Part shown: positions 11,294-20,097 of the stretch, one piece after another
Position numbering within the stretch: the stretch's first letter is position 1
How the letters are laid out: the number at the start of each line of letters is the position of its first letter
DNA from: Symbiodinium natans
Taxonomy: Eukaryota > Sar > Dinophyceae > Suessiales > Symbiodiniaceae
Length of the DNA: 64,000 nt
Reading direction: 5' to 3'
NCBI GenBank assembly: GCA_905221605.1
Contig: CAJNDS010001280.1
Coordinates: forward strand, 38,501 to 102,500
Notes under the pieces: model-generated
Seen by the model: only the letters and a program-made list of their open reading frames with translations
The model's database searches: none
Told to the model about the DNA's origin: nothing
Position numbers and translations under genes: made by a program

Positions 11294-11370
11294 TTAGGGG
11301 ATTCTTCCATGATTGGGCTTGGGAAACCCATCTTTCTTGCAACAGAGCTTGTGGAAGCGTTCAAGAATGG
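11294..11370 (-). other. Candidate terminal exon
   Basis: Acceptor GCCCCAAG|CC, then AILERFHKLCCKKDGFPKPN, with a TAA stop supplied by the CCCCTAAACC repeat edge. The upstream flank is the long array at 11388-11531. Confidence 0.3.
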
Positions 11371-11387
11371 CTTGGGGCAACAGCGTT

Positions 11388-11531
11388 GGGTTTAGGGTTT
11401 AGGGTTTAGGGTTTAGGGTTTAGGGTTTAGGGTTTAGGGTTTAGGGTTTAGGGTTTAGGGTTTAGGGTTTAGGGTTTAGGGTTTAGGGTTTAGGGTTTAG
11501 GGTTTAGGGTTTAGGGTTTAGGGTTTAGGGT
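11388..11531 (+). repeat. TTTAGGG array, about 20 perfect units
   Basis: Uninterrupted TTTAGGG heptamers; the last unit decays to taaaggg. Confidence 0.97.
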
Positions 11532-11666
11532 AAAGGGTCTAGGCTTTAGGGCTTAGGGTTTATAGCGCTGAGGGTTTGGGGTGAGAGGGCTCAGAGCCTT
11601 CGGGTGTCAGAGCCCATCGACTTGGGAGCACTGCGGCAAGACCCCCGCGTGTCCCCAAGACCTCAT

Positions 11667-12049
11667 GGGTTCCCCTAATACCCCCCTCTATAGGCTTTAG
11701 GGTTGAGGAGTACTAACCTCCTCTATAGTACCCCCCCCCCCTAATTCCCCCCATAACCTAGGGATAATTGAGCCTAATTAAGGTTACATGAGTCGGCGTC
11801 AACATGACTTGTTTAAGCCTTGCTTGTTTTTGAATTAGCGCGTCCCCTATCGTTTTCCATGTTTTTCACCTACCGCACTTTTATCCTATAGTACCCAATC
11901 ACAATATCATTTTAGCGTGTCCCCTATCGATCCTCGGCATTTTGCTGCAACAACTACCCCCTCTACTAAAATAACTAAGCAGTGATTTTGACCGCGGCTC
12001 ATATATTAGGGGGGGGGGGGTGGGTAGCATGGAGGGACCCTACCATGCC
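11667..12049. mobile_element. Foldback element, GGGTTCCCCTACTACCCC family (copy 1)
   Basis: Left end gggttcccctaatacccccc matches the complete copy at 52081-52236. The internal ataattgagcctaattaagg also matches the copy at 38612-38755. The right end (gggtagcatggagggaccc near 12020-12049) is tentative, so the full length is uncertain. Confidence 0.4.
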
Positions 12050-12144
12050 TTCAAACACCTATAACCCTGAACCTTAAAGTCATAAACCCTAAACCCTAAA
12101 ACCTAAACCCTAAACCCTAAACCCTCCAGCCCCTCAACCTTAAC

Positions 12145-12260
12145 TTGCTGGTTCTTCGCAAGGAAAGAGGGAACTATCTATGGGTGCCATATAGAATCCC
12201 TCAAATGGTTTAGGTGGATAAAAGGTACAACTCCCTTACTCCCTACTAAGAACCAGCAGG
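12145..12260. mobile_element. Foldback element, CTGGTTCTT family
   Basis: Left ttgctggttcttcgcaagga and right ctactaagaaccagcagg are imperfect inverted repeats. The ends resemble the ttggttagcaggaaatgagg element at 38508-38610. Confidence 0.5.
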
Positions 12261-12887
12261 TAAAACCCTAACCAGCAGCCCTTGCAACCGCAAAATCCAC
12301 GAAGCCCTGAAAACCATGGCGCCCCTGCGGACTGCACCCTGGAAAACGCACCTTACCCTTTTTGTTGGTTGAGTTTCGGGTTTGTAGGGTTTAAGGTCGA
12401 GGGTTTAGGAGCTAACTTGCCAGGACACTAACCCCCCCAAAAGCGATTCAACAAAAGGGCGCCATCGCAGGTCCCACCGATCGTTTACAGTCAGTAGTCC
12501 AAACCCTAAACCCTAAACCCTCAAAGCCTGCAAGGCTCTGAGAATGGCGACTGCAGAGGGTAACCATGAGCCTAAGCCCTCGATCAGAGCCTTAGATGTA
12601 GGGCTTGATTCGTGTTTCCGGGTTTAGGGCTTAGGGACTCAAAATCCCGTTTCCCCAATATTATGGGACTTTCCCAGAATAGGGGTACCCCTTGTATACA
12701 CCAATAGAAGAGAATCCCCTGAAAAGGGACCCCCCATAAAAGGGTATTCTCGGAAACCCCCATGTAAACCCTAAACTCTAAACCCTACACTCTAAACCGT
12801 AAATCCTAAAAACCCTGAAGCCCTAAAAACCTAAAACCCGAAACCCTAAACCCTAAACCCTAAACCCCAAACCCTAAACCCTAAAAC

Positions 12888-12974
12888 CCTGCCGGGCGCC
12901 CCTGCGTGCGGCGGTGGGAGGTCCATGAGCGCGGCAAAGGGCGTTCCCCGCAAGTCTTTCTTCACGTCCAGGAC
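12888..12974 (-). other. Candidate 87-bp exon filling one island
   Basis: Minus strand: acceptor GGCTGGCGCAG|G, 29 codons in phase 0 including VLDVKKDLRGTPFAALMDLP, donor GGCAGG|GTTTTAGGG. The donor GT is the first base pair of the repeat block. The plus strand is also partly open and has a CGAG|GTTTGG donor, so strand is a preference. Confidence 0.3.
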
Positions 12975-13151
12975 CTGCGCCAGCCTCGAGGTTTGGGGTT
13001 TAGGGTTTAGGGTTTAGGGCTTAGGGCTTAGGGCTTTTGGGTTTTTGTTGCACCTATTGTTTTTGCTTGCTCTGATTTCGCCATACACAAAAGCAACTAC
13101 CGTCCAGGGGGGGCAACTCAGGGAAGACAACCGCCTCATACTTGTAAGATA

Positions 13152-13500
13152 GGGAGCTGAATAATTAGAATAGGGTTTAGGGTTTAGGGTTTTAGGGTTT
13201 TAGGGCTTTAGGGTTTTAGGGTTTTAGGGTTTTAGGGTTTTAGGGTTTTAGGGTTTTAGGGTTTTAGGGTTTTAGGGTTTTAGGGTTTTAGGGTTTTAGG
13301 GTTTTAGGGTTTTAGGGCTTTAGGGCTTTAGGGTTTTAGGGTTTTAGGGTATAGGGTTTAGGGTTTAGGGTTTAGGGTTAGATGCTGAGTAGCTAAAATA
13401 GCATGTTTTTATTCTTTTGTTGGGGGGGGGGGAGGGGGGTTGTTCTAGCATAGTTATAAAGGGACCCTAAGGGAATATTATTTGTAATTATTCCGACCCC
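13152..13500. mobile_element. TIR element carrying a TTTTAGGG array (copy 1)
   Basis: Left end gagctgaataattagaatag and right end tgtaattattccgacccc are imperfect inverted repeats. The interior is a telomere-like array with an 8-bp unit, then a G run. A related element with the same ends is at 58311-58520. Confidence 0.5.
13171..13377 (+). repeat. Octamer variant array TTTTAGGG
   Basis: About 22 consecutive 8-bp units TTTTAGGG (a few TTTAGGGC) flanked by normal heptamers. The extra T is fixed across the block, showing local amplification of a variant unit. Confidence 0.95.
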
Positions 13501-13520
13501 TATTCTGGATATCAGCTTGG

Positions 13521-13658
13521 TTTAGTTTAGGGTTTAGGGTTTAGGGTTTAGGGTTTAGGGTTTAGGGTTTAGGGTTTAGGGTTTAGGGTTTAGGGTTTAG
13601 GGTTTAGGGTTTAGGGTTTAGGGTTTAGGGTTTAGGGTTTAGGGTTTAGGGTTTAGGG
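13521..13658 (+). repeat. TTTAGGG array
   Basis: About 19 perfect heptamers. Confidence 0.96.
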
Positions 13659-13680
13659 AGAAGGGTTTAGGGCTTAGGGT

Positions 13681-13818
13681 TTAGGGCTTAGGTCTTATAT
13701 AGGGCAGCTGCTTGGGTGCTGGGCCAAGGGGCTCCAGTTCGTACGGAACCTCGCCGTCGACTTTGATGGTGAACAAGCGCAGGGCCTCCGGAACCCCGAA
13801 CCACAGCAAACCGGAGAC
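13681..13818 (-). CDS. Candidate terminal exon, unknown protein
   Basis: Minus strand: acceptor GGGGTTTATCAG|G, then 45 codons including VPEALRLFTIKVDGEVPYEL, then TAA in the repeat edge. A plausible upstream pair of small exons lies at about 14018-14160, including a segment VEPNWLALAGELPRF that ends TTT|GTAAGG, all in phase 0. Opposite-strand reading is much less protein-like. No family recognised. Confidence 0.35.
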   Translation of the reverse strand, partial: VSGLLWFGVPEALRLFTIKVDGEVPYELEPLGPAPKQLPYIRPKP

Positions 13819-13851
13819 CTGATAAACCCCATAAGAATGGTGGGTTTTGGG

Positions 13852-13951
13852 TTAGGGTTTAGGGTTTAGGGTTTAGGGTTTAGGGTTTAGGGTTTAGGGT
13901 TTAGGGTTTAGGGTTTAGGGTTTAGGGTTTAGGGTTTAGGGTTTAGGGTTG
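13852..13951 (+). repeat. TTTAGGG array
   Basis: About 14 perfect heptamers, then opposite-sense CCCTAAA units from about 13964. Confidence 0.95.
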
Positions 13952-14681
13952 AGCCTTAAAGACCTAAACCCTAAAACCCTAAACCCTAAACCCCAAACCC
14001 TAAACCCTACATAAACCCTTCGCCACGAGCCCAAGCCCTTTGAACATTGATCAAGATGTCCAAAGTTGGCGACAAAAGCCCAAACAGGCCCCACAACAGC
14101 TATGCGGAAACCACCTTACAAACCGCGGTAGCTCGCCGGCTAGGGCAAGCCAGTTGGGCTCAACCAACTCACGGTTGAAGGGTAGATTTGCGGTTACAGG
14201 GGTTTAGGACCTTATATCACCTCAATTCTGGGCTTGGGGTCTAGGGTTTGGGGTTTGGGGTTTAGGGTTTGGGGTGCGGAGATGTAAGTTCAGGTTGGGT
14301 TTTGGGTTTAGAGCCGAAACAGTAAACCCTAGACCCTAAGCCTTAAAACGTCTAGAGGGTCAAGGCTCAGGGGTGTGTCCTGGGAGTGGACGAAGGGACT
14401 CACGAACATGGTTATAAAATGCTAGAACTGGGGCTGGATACCCTAGCCCAAAAAAAGCTAACCGTTTATACAGCGTAGGATCCTATATAACCAAACTAAG
14501 GCTTACCTACCCAGTCCCGAAGCTATAACTGGGGCCATAACCCATCTGGGCAACCTAACTGTCCTGAGCAACTCCAGGGCAGCAAACACGTCACATGTCA
14601 AGCCGCACAGGGCTCCGCAGCGGGATCTGTGCCGCTTTCGAGGTCAGCCAGCAAGTAGGAGGTGTGGAACCTTTTCCATAC

Positions 14682-14726
14682 CTGGCGGCTTTCTTCCGGA
14701 CCGAGTCTCCACGGGCTAGCGCATCG
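14682..14726 (-). other. Candidate 45-bp exon with canonical splice sites
   Basis: Minus strand acceptor CCTACCTGCAG|C and donor GCCAG|GTATGG enclose DALARGDSVRKKAA. The same frame stays open from about 14788 to 14591, so it could instead be one longer exon. Confidence 0.25.
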
Positions 14727-15331
14727 CTGCAGGTAGGGCTGGCCTTGTGTAGGTCAGCCCTCTGATAAGTTGGCTTTGGAACCCCCAATTCCCACTAGTT
14801 AGTCAAGATTCCCCTGAACCCTAAACCCTAAACCCTAAACCCGAAACCCGAAACTCGAAACCCTAAACCCAAAACAACCCTAACTCCTAATTCCCACGAA
14901 CCTTCAATGTGGGGGCTAAGGGTTCATCCAAGGATTCGCGGGGACTTCGGGGAGGGTTTTGGGGTTGAAGGGTTTAAGGGGTTGGGATGTTTGGGGCTTT
15001 CGAGTCTTTGGGTTTTGGGAGAGGTCTAAGGGGTTAGGATTTTAGGGCTGTAGGGTTAGGATTTTAGGGCTCTAGAGCCTTAGGATGTTCAGGGTGTAAA
15101 GGGTTGGCATTTCAGGGCTTGAGAGTCTCAGGGGTTTGAGATCTGTCCTGAAATGTACTCCTGGTATTGGCCAAACTTACTTGGACTGCCGAACGAGGGC
15201 TTCAGCAGACAGAAAAAAAGACAGTAAGGTTTCAGGGCTCTGGATAGATTCAGAGGTAGTAGGTCCCTCCAGAATAGGGTTTGGGGTTTAGGGTCTGGGG
15301 TGCAGGGTTTAGAGGGTTTGGGGTTTAGGAT

Positions 15332-16495
15332 TTATGTACGTCTGAAGAATTGACATCCACTGTTGTGCCTCCACTCCCTAGCGCATTGCAGTGAAGCTGC
15401 CAAATCCTCAAAAACCTCCAACCGGAACTGCGCGTCCAGAAACTGTGAGCCAAAAAAGGCTTCGCTTCAGAACAAAGGCCCGCCAAACCCCTACTTAAAC
15501 ACTAAACCCCAAACCCTACATATACCCTAAACCCTGAACCCTAAACCCTAAACCCTAAACCCTAAACCCTAAACCCTAAACCCTGAACCCGAAGCCCTAA
15601 GCCTTACAAACCCCAACTCAACCCTGGCAGCCCTAAGCAGGCGCGCCTTGTCGAACGCGTACGTGCATGCGCGAGGCGCGCTGCCGTGCACCAGCAGCCT
15701 GGGTTGAAGGATGCTAAAGCCGGAAGCCCTAAACCCTAAACCCTAAACCCTAAACCCTACACCCTAAACCCTAAACCCTAAACCCTAAACCCTAAACCCT
15801 AAACCCTAAACCTCACATAAGGGTCCTTCCTCCTTCCGCTTAACGGCACCGGGCTCAAGGCTAACGCCTTACTCAGACCGGGCCCCTCTGGCCACAATGA
15901 AACCCTAAAGCCCGTTTTGGGGTTAGAGTTTAGGGTTTAGGGTTTAGGGTTTAGGGTTTAGGGTTTAGGGTTTAGGGTTTAGGGTTTAGGGTTTAGGGTT
16001 TAGGGTTTAGGGTTAGGGTTTACAGTTTACAGGGTTTAGAGTGTATAGTTTACAATAGCTTTCTAGGGGCTTAAGGTTTACAGGATTTAGGGTTTAAGGT
16101 TTGTAATAGGTTTCTAGGGGTTTATAGGGGTTTAAGGTTTACAGGGTTAGGGTTTAAGGTTGATGATTGGGGTTTCAGGTTTGCAGTTTAGGGGTTTAAG
16201 GTTTACAGGGTTGTGGGTTAAGAGGTTGCAGGGTTTAGGGGGTTTCGGGTTTAGGCTTTCGGCCAAACCCTGTAGACGCGAAACCCTAAACAACAAACCC
16301 TGAACCCTGCACCCATGTATAAACTCTGGCTGAAGGTTGCTTGTGCTCAGGGCTCCGGGCCCAGTTCGAAATAGGTGTTGAATTTGGGGTTAGTCTTTGG
16401 GGTTTGAGGCTTCGTATTAGGATACAAACGCTCTGAGTGCTGCACTGGGCGGGCATCCCCTTGACGACATGCTTGGCGAACTCTCGCACCATGTC
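15332..16495 (-). CDS. Candidate four-exon gene, 3' part
   Basis: Minus-strand chain with matching phases. Exon 16430-16495 (acceptor GCATAAG|G, donor AGC|GTTTGT) contains DMVREFAKHVVKGMPAQCST. Exon 15812-15885 ends GTGAG|GTTTAGGG. Exon 15623-15698 begins CCCAG|G and contains ACTYAFDKARLLRAAR. Exon 15332-15442 follows a strong pyrimidine tract (CCTTTTTTGGCTCACAG|) and reads FLDAQFRLEVFEDLAASLQC to a TAA. The 113-bp intron 15699-15811 is mostly TTTAGGG on the coding strand. The start is not identified and may lie beyond 16500. No domain is recognised. The plus strand over 15382-15498 is also open, a reason for caution. Confidence 0.35.
15728..15811 (-). repeat. CCCTAAA array inside a predicted intron
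   Basis: About 12 units. On the minus strand it begins immediately at the GTTTAGGG donor of the exon ending at 15812. Confidence 0.9.
15919..16020 (+). repeat. TTTAGGG array
   Basis: About 14 heptamers, grading into a degenerate TTTACAGGG-rich stretch to about 16255. Confidence 0.93.
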
Positions 16496-16729
16496 CTTAT
16501 GCAAAAAGCCGAAGGCTTTCGGGTTCAGGGTTCAAGGTCCCGGAACACCCCCAAGGCACCCTAAACCCTAAACCCTAAACCCTAAACCCTAAACCCTAAA
16601 CCCTAAACCCTAAACCCTAAACCTTAAACCCAACACCCTAAAGCCCTAACCCGGACCCCTTATCCTTGAGCAGCCCTTGGGTGGCCGGCTTGTGTAGCTC
16701 AGCGTGGCGGGGTCTAGGGAAGGTGAACG

Positions 16730-16815
16730 GTTTAGGGTTTAGGGTTTAGGGTTTAGGGTTTAGGGTTTAGGGTTTAGGGTTTAGGGTTTAGGGTTTAGGG
16801 TTTAGGGTTTAGGGT
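16730..16815 (+). repeat. TTTAGGG array
   Basis: Twelve units; a matching CCCTAAA array lies at 16558-16626, so the island between (16640-16728) is bounded by convergent arrays. Confidence 0.93.
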
Positions 16816-17039
16816 TAGGGTTTAGGGTTTAAGGTCTGGGGCTGCATGTGTTCAGACGCTGGAAAAATGCAGTAAAACCTAAAAAGCAAGTTCACAAGGA
16901 CACATGAACCTCTAAACCCTAAACTCCCCCATTTAAGCCAAACTAGACCCCAAAACCTCGCATGAACTCCTGAACTCCTCTCGCCCCTGAAACCCTAAAT
17001 CCTAAACCTAAGGGTTTCAAGTCTCGGGCTGGGGTTTAG

Positions 17040-17283
17040 GGTTTAGGGTTTAGGGTTTTTTCGTTTCAGGGTTCAGGGTTTAGGGTTTAGGGTTCAGGGT
17101 TCAAGGTTCAGGGTTCAGGGTTAGGGTTTAGGGTTTAGGGTTTAGGGTTCAGGGTTCAGGGTTCAGGGTTCAGGGTTCAGGGTTCAGGGTTCAGGGTTCA
17201 GGGTTCAGGGTTCAGGGTTCAGGGTTTAGGGTTTAGGGTTGAGGGTTGAGGGTTTAGGGTTGAGGGTTTAGGGTTTAGGGTTT
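17040..17283 (+). repeat. TTTAGGG/TTCAGGG mixed array
   Basis: Alternates runs of TTTAGGG with a run of about 12 TTCAGGG and a few TTGAGGG units, showing blockwise homogenisation of point variants. Confidence 0.93.
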
Positions 17284-17662
17284 AGACGTCTAAATCTTGA
17301 TGATCTCCTAACCCATGAACTCCCAAGCGCGAGGCGTGCATCCGTTCCCGCTCAGACTGCTGCTCCTGTCAGGCACGTTCAGGATCTAGGGCCTGGGCCC
17401 TGGGGCACAAAATGTCTTCCAAGCAAAGAAGCGGGCCGAGAACTCACCTTAAGCCCTAAACCCTAAACCCTAAACCCTAAGCCCTAAACCCGAAACCCTA
17501 AACCTTAAGCCCTAAACCCTGAACGAGATACGCGGGCCAAGAGCAATGACCTCCTACTTGTGAGGGAGGCACCAAGCCGCGCCTACTTCTGAGGGCAACG
17601 CCAAAACTGGACAGAAAACATCGTACAACGCTACCCTTCAAGCAGCCTGCGTCCGACACCCA

Positions 17663-17893
17663 ATGATACAGCATGCGTCCACACTGACATCAAGGCAGAG
17701 AGCATGGTGGGCCGTAGGGCGAGCCCCGACACCCGCACGAGTCTCCGGCGTCCTGCGAGAACTCCCGCGCCATGCATGCCCACGGGCCGTAACAAAAGGA
17801 GCTTCACGGACCCAAGCGGAGGCCATGTTGAAGGAAGAACTTGACAGACCCGGGCAGGGGCAAAAGCAAACACAAGAGGCGCGCGGGCCATGA
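17663..17893 (+). CDS. Small open frame, hypothetical
   Basis: ATG-initiated frame of 76 residues with a charged C-terminal half (TQAEAMLKEELDRPGQGQKQ). Flanked by a C-rich block to the left and a G-rich block to the right. Opposite frames are also open. No family. Confidence 0.25.
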   Translation: MIQHASTLTSRQRAWWAVGRAPTPARVSGVLRELPRHACPRAVTKGASRTQAEAMLKEELDRPGQGQKQTQEARGP

Positions 17894-18009
17894 AGCTGCG
17901 CGTCTGTCCTAGACCATGAACAATGCAAACACCCCAGGTTCAGGGTTCAAGGTTCAGGGTTCAGGGTTTAGGCTTTAGGGTTTAGGGTGTAGGGTGTAGG
18001 GTTCAAGGT

Positions 18010-18150
18010 TTAGGGTTTGAATGGCTTCAGAGCATGCTGCAAAAGTTGCACATTAGTTTTGAACTGGGTCTGTAGTTTCGAGAACTGCACAATCCATCCG
18101 AGTTGTTCGGCGAGCCACAATTCTTCTTTTGGGAGGGTCTGAGTGTTGGG
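18010..18150 (-). CDS. Candidate terminal exon, amphipathic
   Basis: Minus strand: acceptor ACTCCTCCGCAG|, then 46 codons in phase 0 including LPKEELWLAEQLGWIVQFSK and a heptad-like tail, stopping with TAA in the repeat edge. It is rich in Leu/Gln/Lys as in a coiled coil. A possible upstream exon (18267-18346) ends ATTAGG|GTTTAGGG, but another frame of that island is equally open. Confidence 0.35.
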   Translation of the reverse strand, partial: PNTQTLPKEELWLAEQLGWIVQFSKLQTQFKTNVQLLQHALKPFKP

Positions 18151-18280
18151 CTGCGGAGGAGTCCCGCATAGTTAGGCCTAGTCCCGCATTTGCGCACAGT
18201 TGAAAGTCTGTATCAACAGGAGCAAAGGATACAAATAGTGGAGAATCTAAACCCTAAGCCCTAAACCCTAATTGTACAAG

Positions 18281-18449
18281 TCTTCAGCGCAACAGGATGA
18301 GGCAGCTCGTGTTTGTGACAATGCGCCAGTAAGTGTCGGGATAGGACTTCAGACCCGGGTCCCCTTCCAGACAAGTTTGATCCATGCTTTTTCCTATTCA
18401 GGAATTTCCATCTGCGACCCCGACCCTAACCCCGGCACTGTTGAAGTCT
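18281..18449 (+). other. Alternative plus-strand exon pair with a canonical intron
   Basis: Exon 18281-18328 ends CCA|GTAAGTG. A 73-bp intron (18329-18401) ends TTTTTCCTATTCAG|G, and exon 18402-18449 continues in phase 0. The splice signals are textbook, but the minus strand over the same island also reads open, so the coding strand is unresolved. Confidence 0.25.
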
Positions 18450-18879
18450 GTACTCCAGTTAACCCGAATGGTCTGATGAACAAATCATGTGCTCCTGATC
18501 TGCACCCCCCCGCCCCCCCCCCCCCCCCCCCCCCCCCGCCGCCCTCCCCCCGGATGACTGGAAAATGCATCACTTGGGATTACTAACAGTCCTAAACCCT
18601 AAACCCTAAACACGAAACCCTAAACCCTAATAGGGATTCTGGTACCGCCGATTTATAATCCCTATTGAGGACCGCTCATATGAGGGGGAACATCTCTAGT
18701 CAACACGAAAGATAGACGTGAGCACGATCAGAAAGCAAGAAAAACCCTAAACCCATAAAGGTCAAGATGAGGGTGGAGCGCAGGCGTGGGGTGGAAATGC
18801 ACAAGTCGCCGCGCACGTGCGCACGCCTGGGTGCTTTGCACAAGCACGGCCCCTCAATGCGACACCCTTACCCCCAACG

Positions 18880-19507
18880 CTAAGACTTAATCCGGAGTGC
18901 TTGAACCCCCTCGTTCCCAAGAACCCAAAAAGTCGTTGTCTTCCAGGGTTTAGAAGTCCATAATGGCTCAGGGTTTAGGTGTATAATCAAGGAACCGAAT
19001 CCGAAGAACGAAGCAGCTGGGTGTCACCGGTAAACCCTGAACCCTCAAAGAGCCTCCCCAAAAGCCTCCGCAAAACCCCCCAAAACCCAACTCGGGCGTA
19101 CGGGTTTGGAGGTTCAGGACGTATGGCTTCGTTAGGGTTTGGGGTTTGGGGTTTAGGGTTTAGGTTTACGGTTGTGCGTTTTCATGTACAGGGACGCCCA
19201 ATTGTCAGGTTTCTGAGCATGATGTCTAGTGCGTTGTCCCACCCCAACTACCCTCAAACCCAAAATAAGGCCCACCCTTGCTACTCTCTTCCCGAAAGAG
19301 GCTTCAAAAGCCTCAAAGCACAAATCAGAAACCCTAAGCCCAAAACCCTAAACCCTAAACCCTGCACCTGAACCCTAAACCCTAAACGTTTCTTGTGGTC
19401 TTTGGGATAGTTCTTGGCTTCCCCGACAGAAAGCGCGAGTCGCTGCTTAGCGATGTTCTACTTCCGGTGACGTCAGACACCGCCGAGAATTAAGCAAGCC
19501 CTGAGCT
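18880..19507 (-). CDS. Candidate split gene, C-terminal part
   Basis: Minus-strand exons with consistent phases: 19481-19507, 19388-19442 (DSRFLSGKPRTIPKTTRN, donor AAC|GTTTAGGG), 19170-19311 (acceptor TTTGTGCTTTGAG|G; FEASFGKRVARVGLIL and KPDNWASLYMKTHN; donor GTAAAC) and 18880-19016 (ASFFGFGSLIIHLNPEPLW to a TAG). The 76-bp intron 19312-19387 is almost pure TTTAGGG-type sequence on the coding strand; the intron 19017-19169 is CCCTAAA then TTTAGGG. The 38-bp intron between the first two exons is doubtful. Family unknown. Confidence 0.35.
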
Positions 19508-19544
19508 CTAAAGTTTCGGGATTTTAGCTAGGGGCTTGCAGCCC

Positions 19545-19965
19545 TAAACCCTAAACCCGAAACCCTAAACCCTAAACCCTAAATCCTATACCCTATACCC
19601 TAAACCCGACCCTTAACCCTAAACCCTAAACCCTTAACCCGAACCTCCGCGGACGTGTATGGATAGGGATTTAGGGATCTAGGATTCAAGGTTCAGGGCT
19701 TGAACCTACAAAACCCTAAACCGCGAGGGCTTAGGGTCTGAGACTTAACTCTTCCTGGATCCTCAGGAGTTCTTCGGAAGCTTGGGGGTTTAGGATGGTT
19801 TAGGGGGTTGGTTTGACCACCCCCCCCCCCCCCCCCACCTGCCTTGTGAACAAGTTTTGGGGTTTAGGTTCAACGACAAGAAGCTGCTACTTTCTTTATG
19901 CGCATGGCGGCCTTTTAGTTCATGCACCAGAAGACAAATTACAGCACGCAGGTTCATGGTTTTAG
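19545..19965. other. Arrays and a poly-C run, no gene
   Basis: CCCTAAA block at 19541-19640, an eroded block to about 19800, and a poly-C run near 19821-19837. Confidence 0.5.
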
Positions 19966-19998
19966 TGGTTCAGCAAGACCTTGGGCGGGAAGAAGCAG
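19966..19998 (+). other. Candidate exon abutting an introner-like element
   Basis: Acceptor CATGGTTTTAG|, 11 codons (WFSKTLGGKKQ), donor AAGCAG|GTACTATC. Phase 0 at both ends. Confidence 0.3.
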
Positions 19999-20097
19999 GT
20001 ACTATCATCCCCTTAGAAAACTGAATAAACTAGTTTTTTGATATCCTCTTGGGTTGTAGATAACATAATGACAAATTAGGTCCCAAGGGGGCTATAG
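19999..20097 (+). mobile_element. Introner-like element (copy 1), GT...AG
   Basis: Starts GTACTATCATCCCCTTAGAA and ends GTCCCAAGGGGGCTATAG. The ends are imperfect inverted repeats (CTATAGCCCCCTT against CTATCATCCCCTT), and the whole element begins GT and ends AG, so it could be removed as an intron. A second copy lies at 22511-22636 on the minus strand. Confidence 0.5.
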
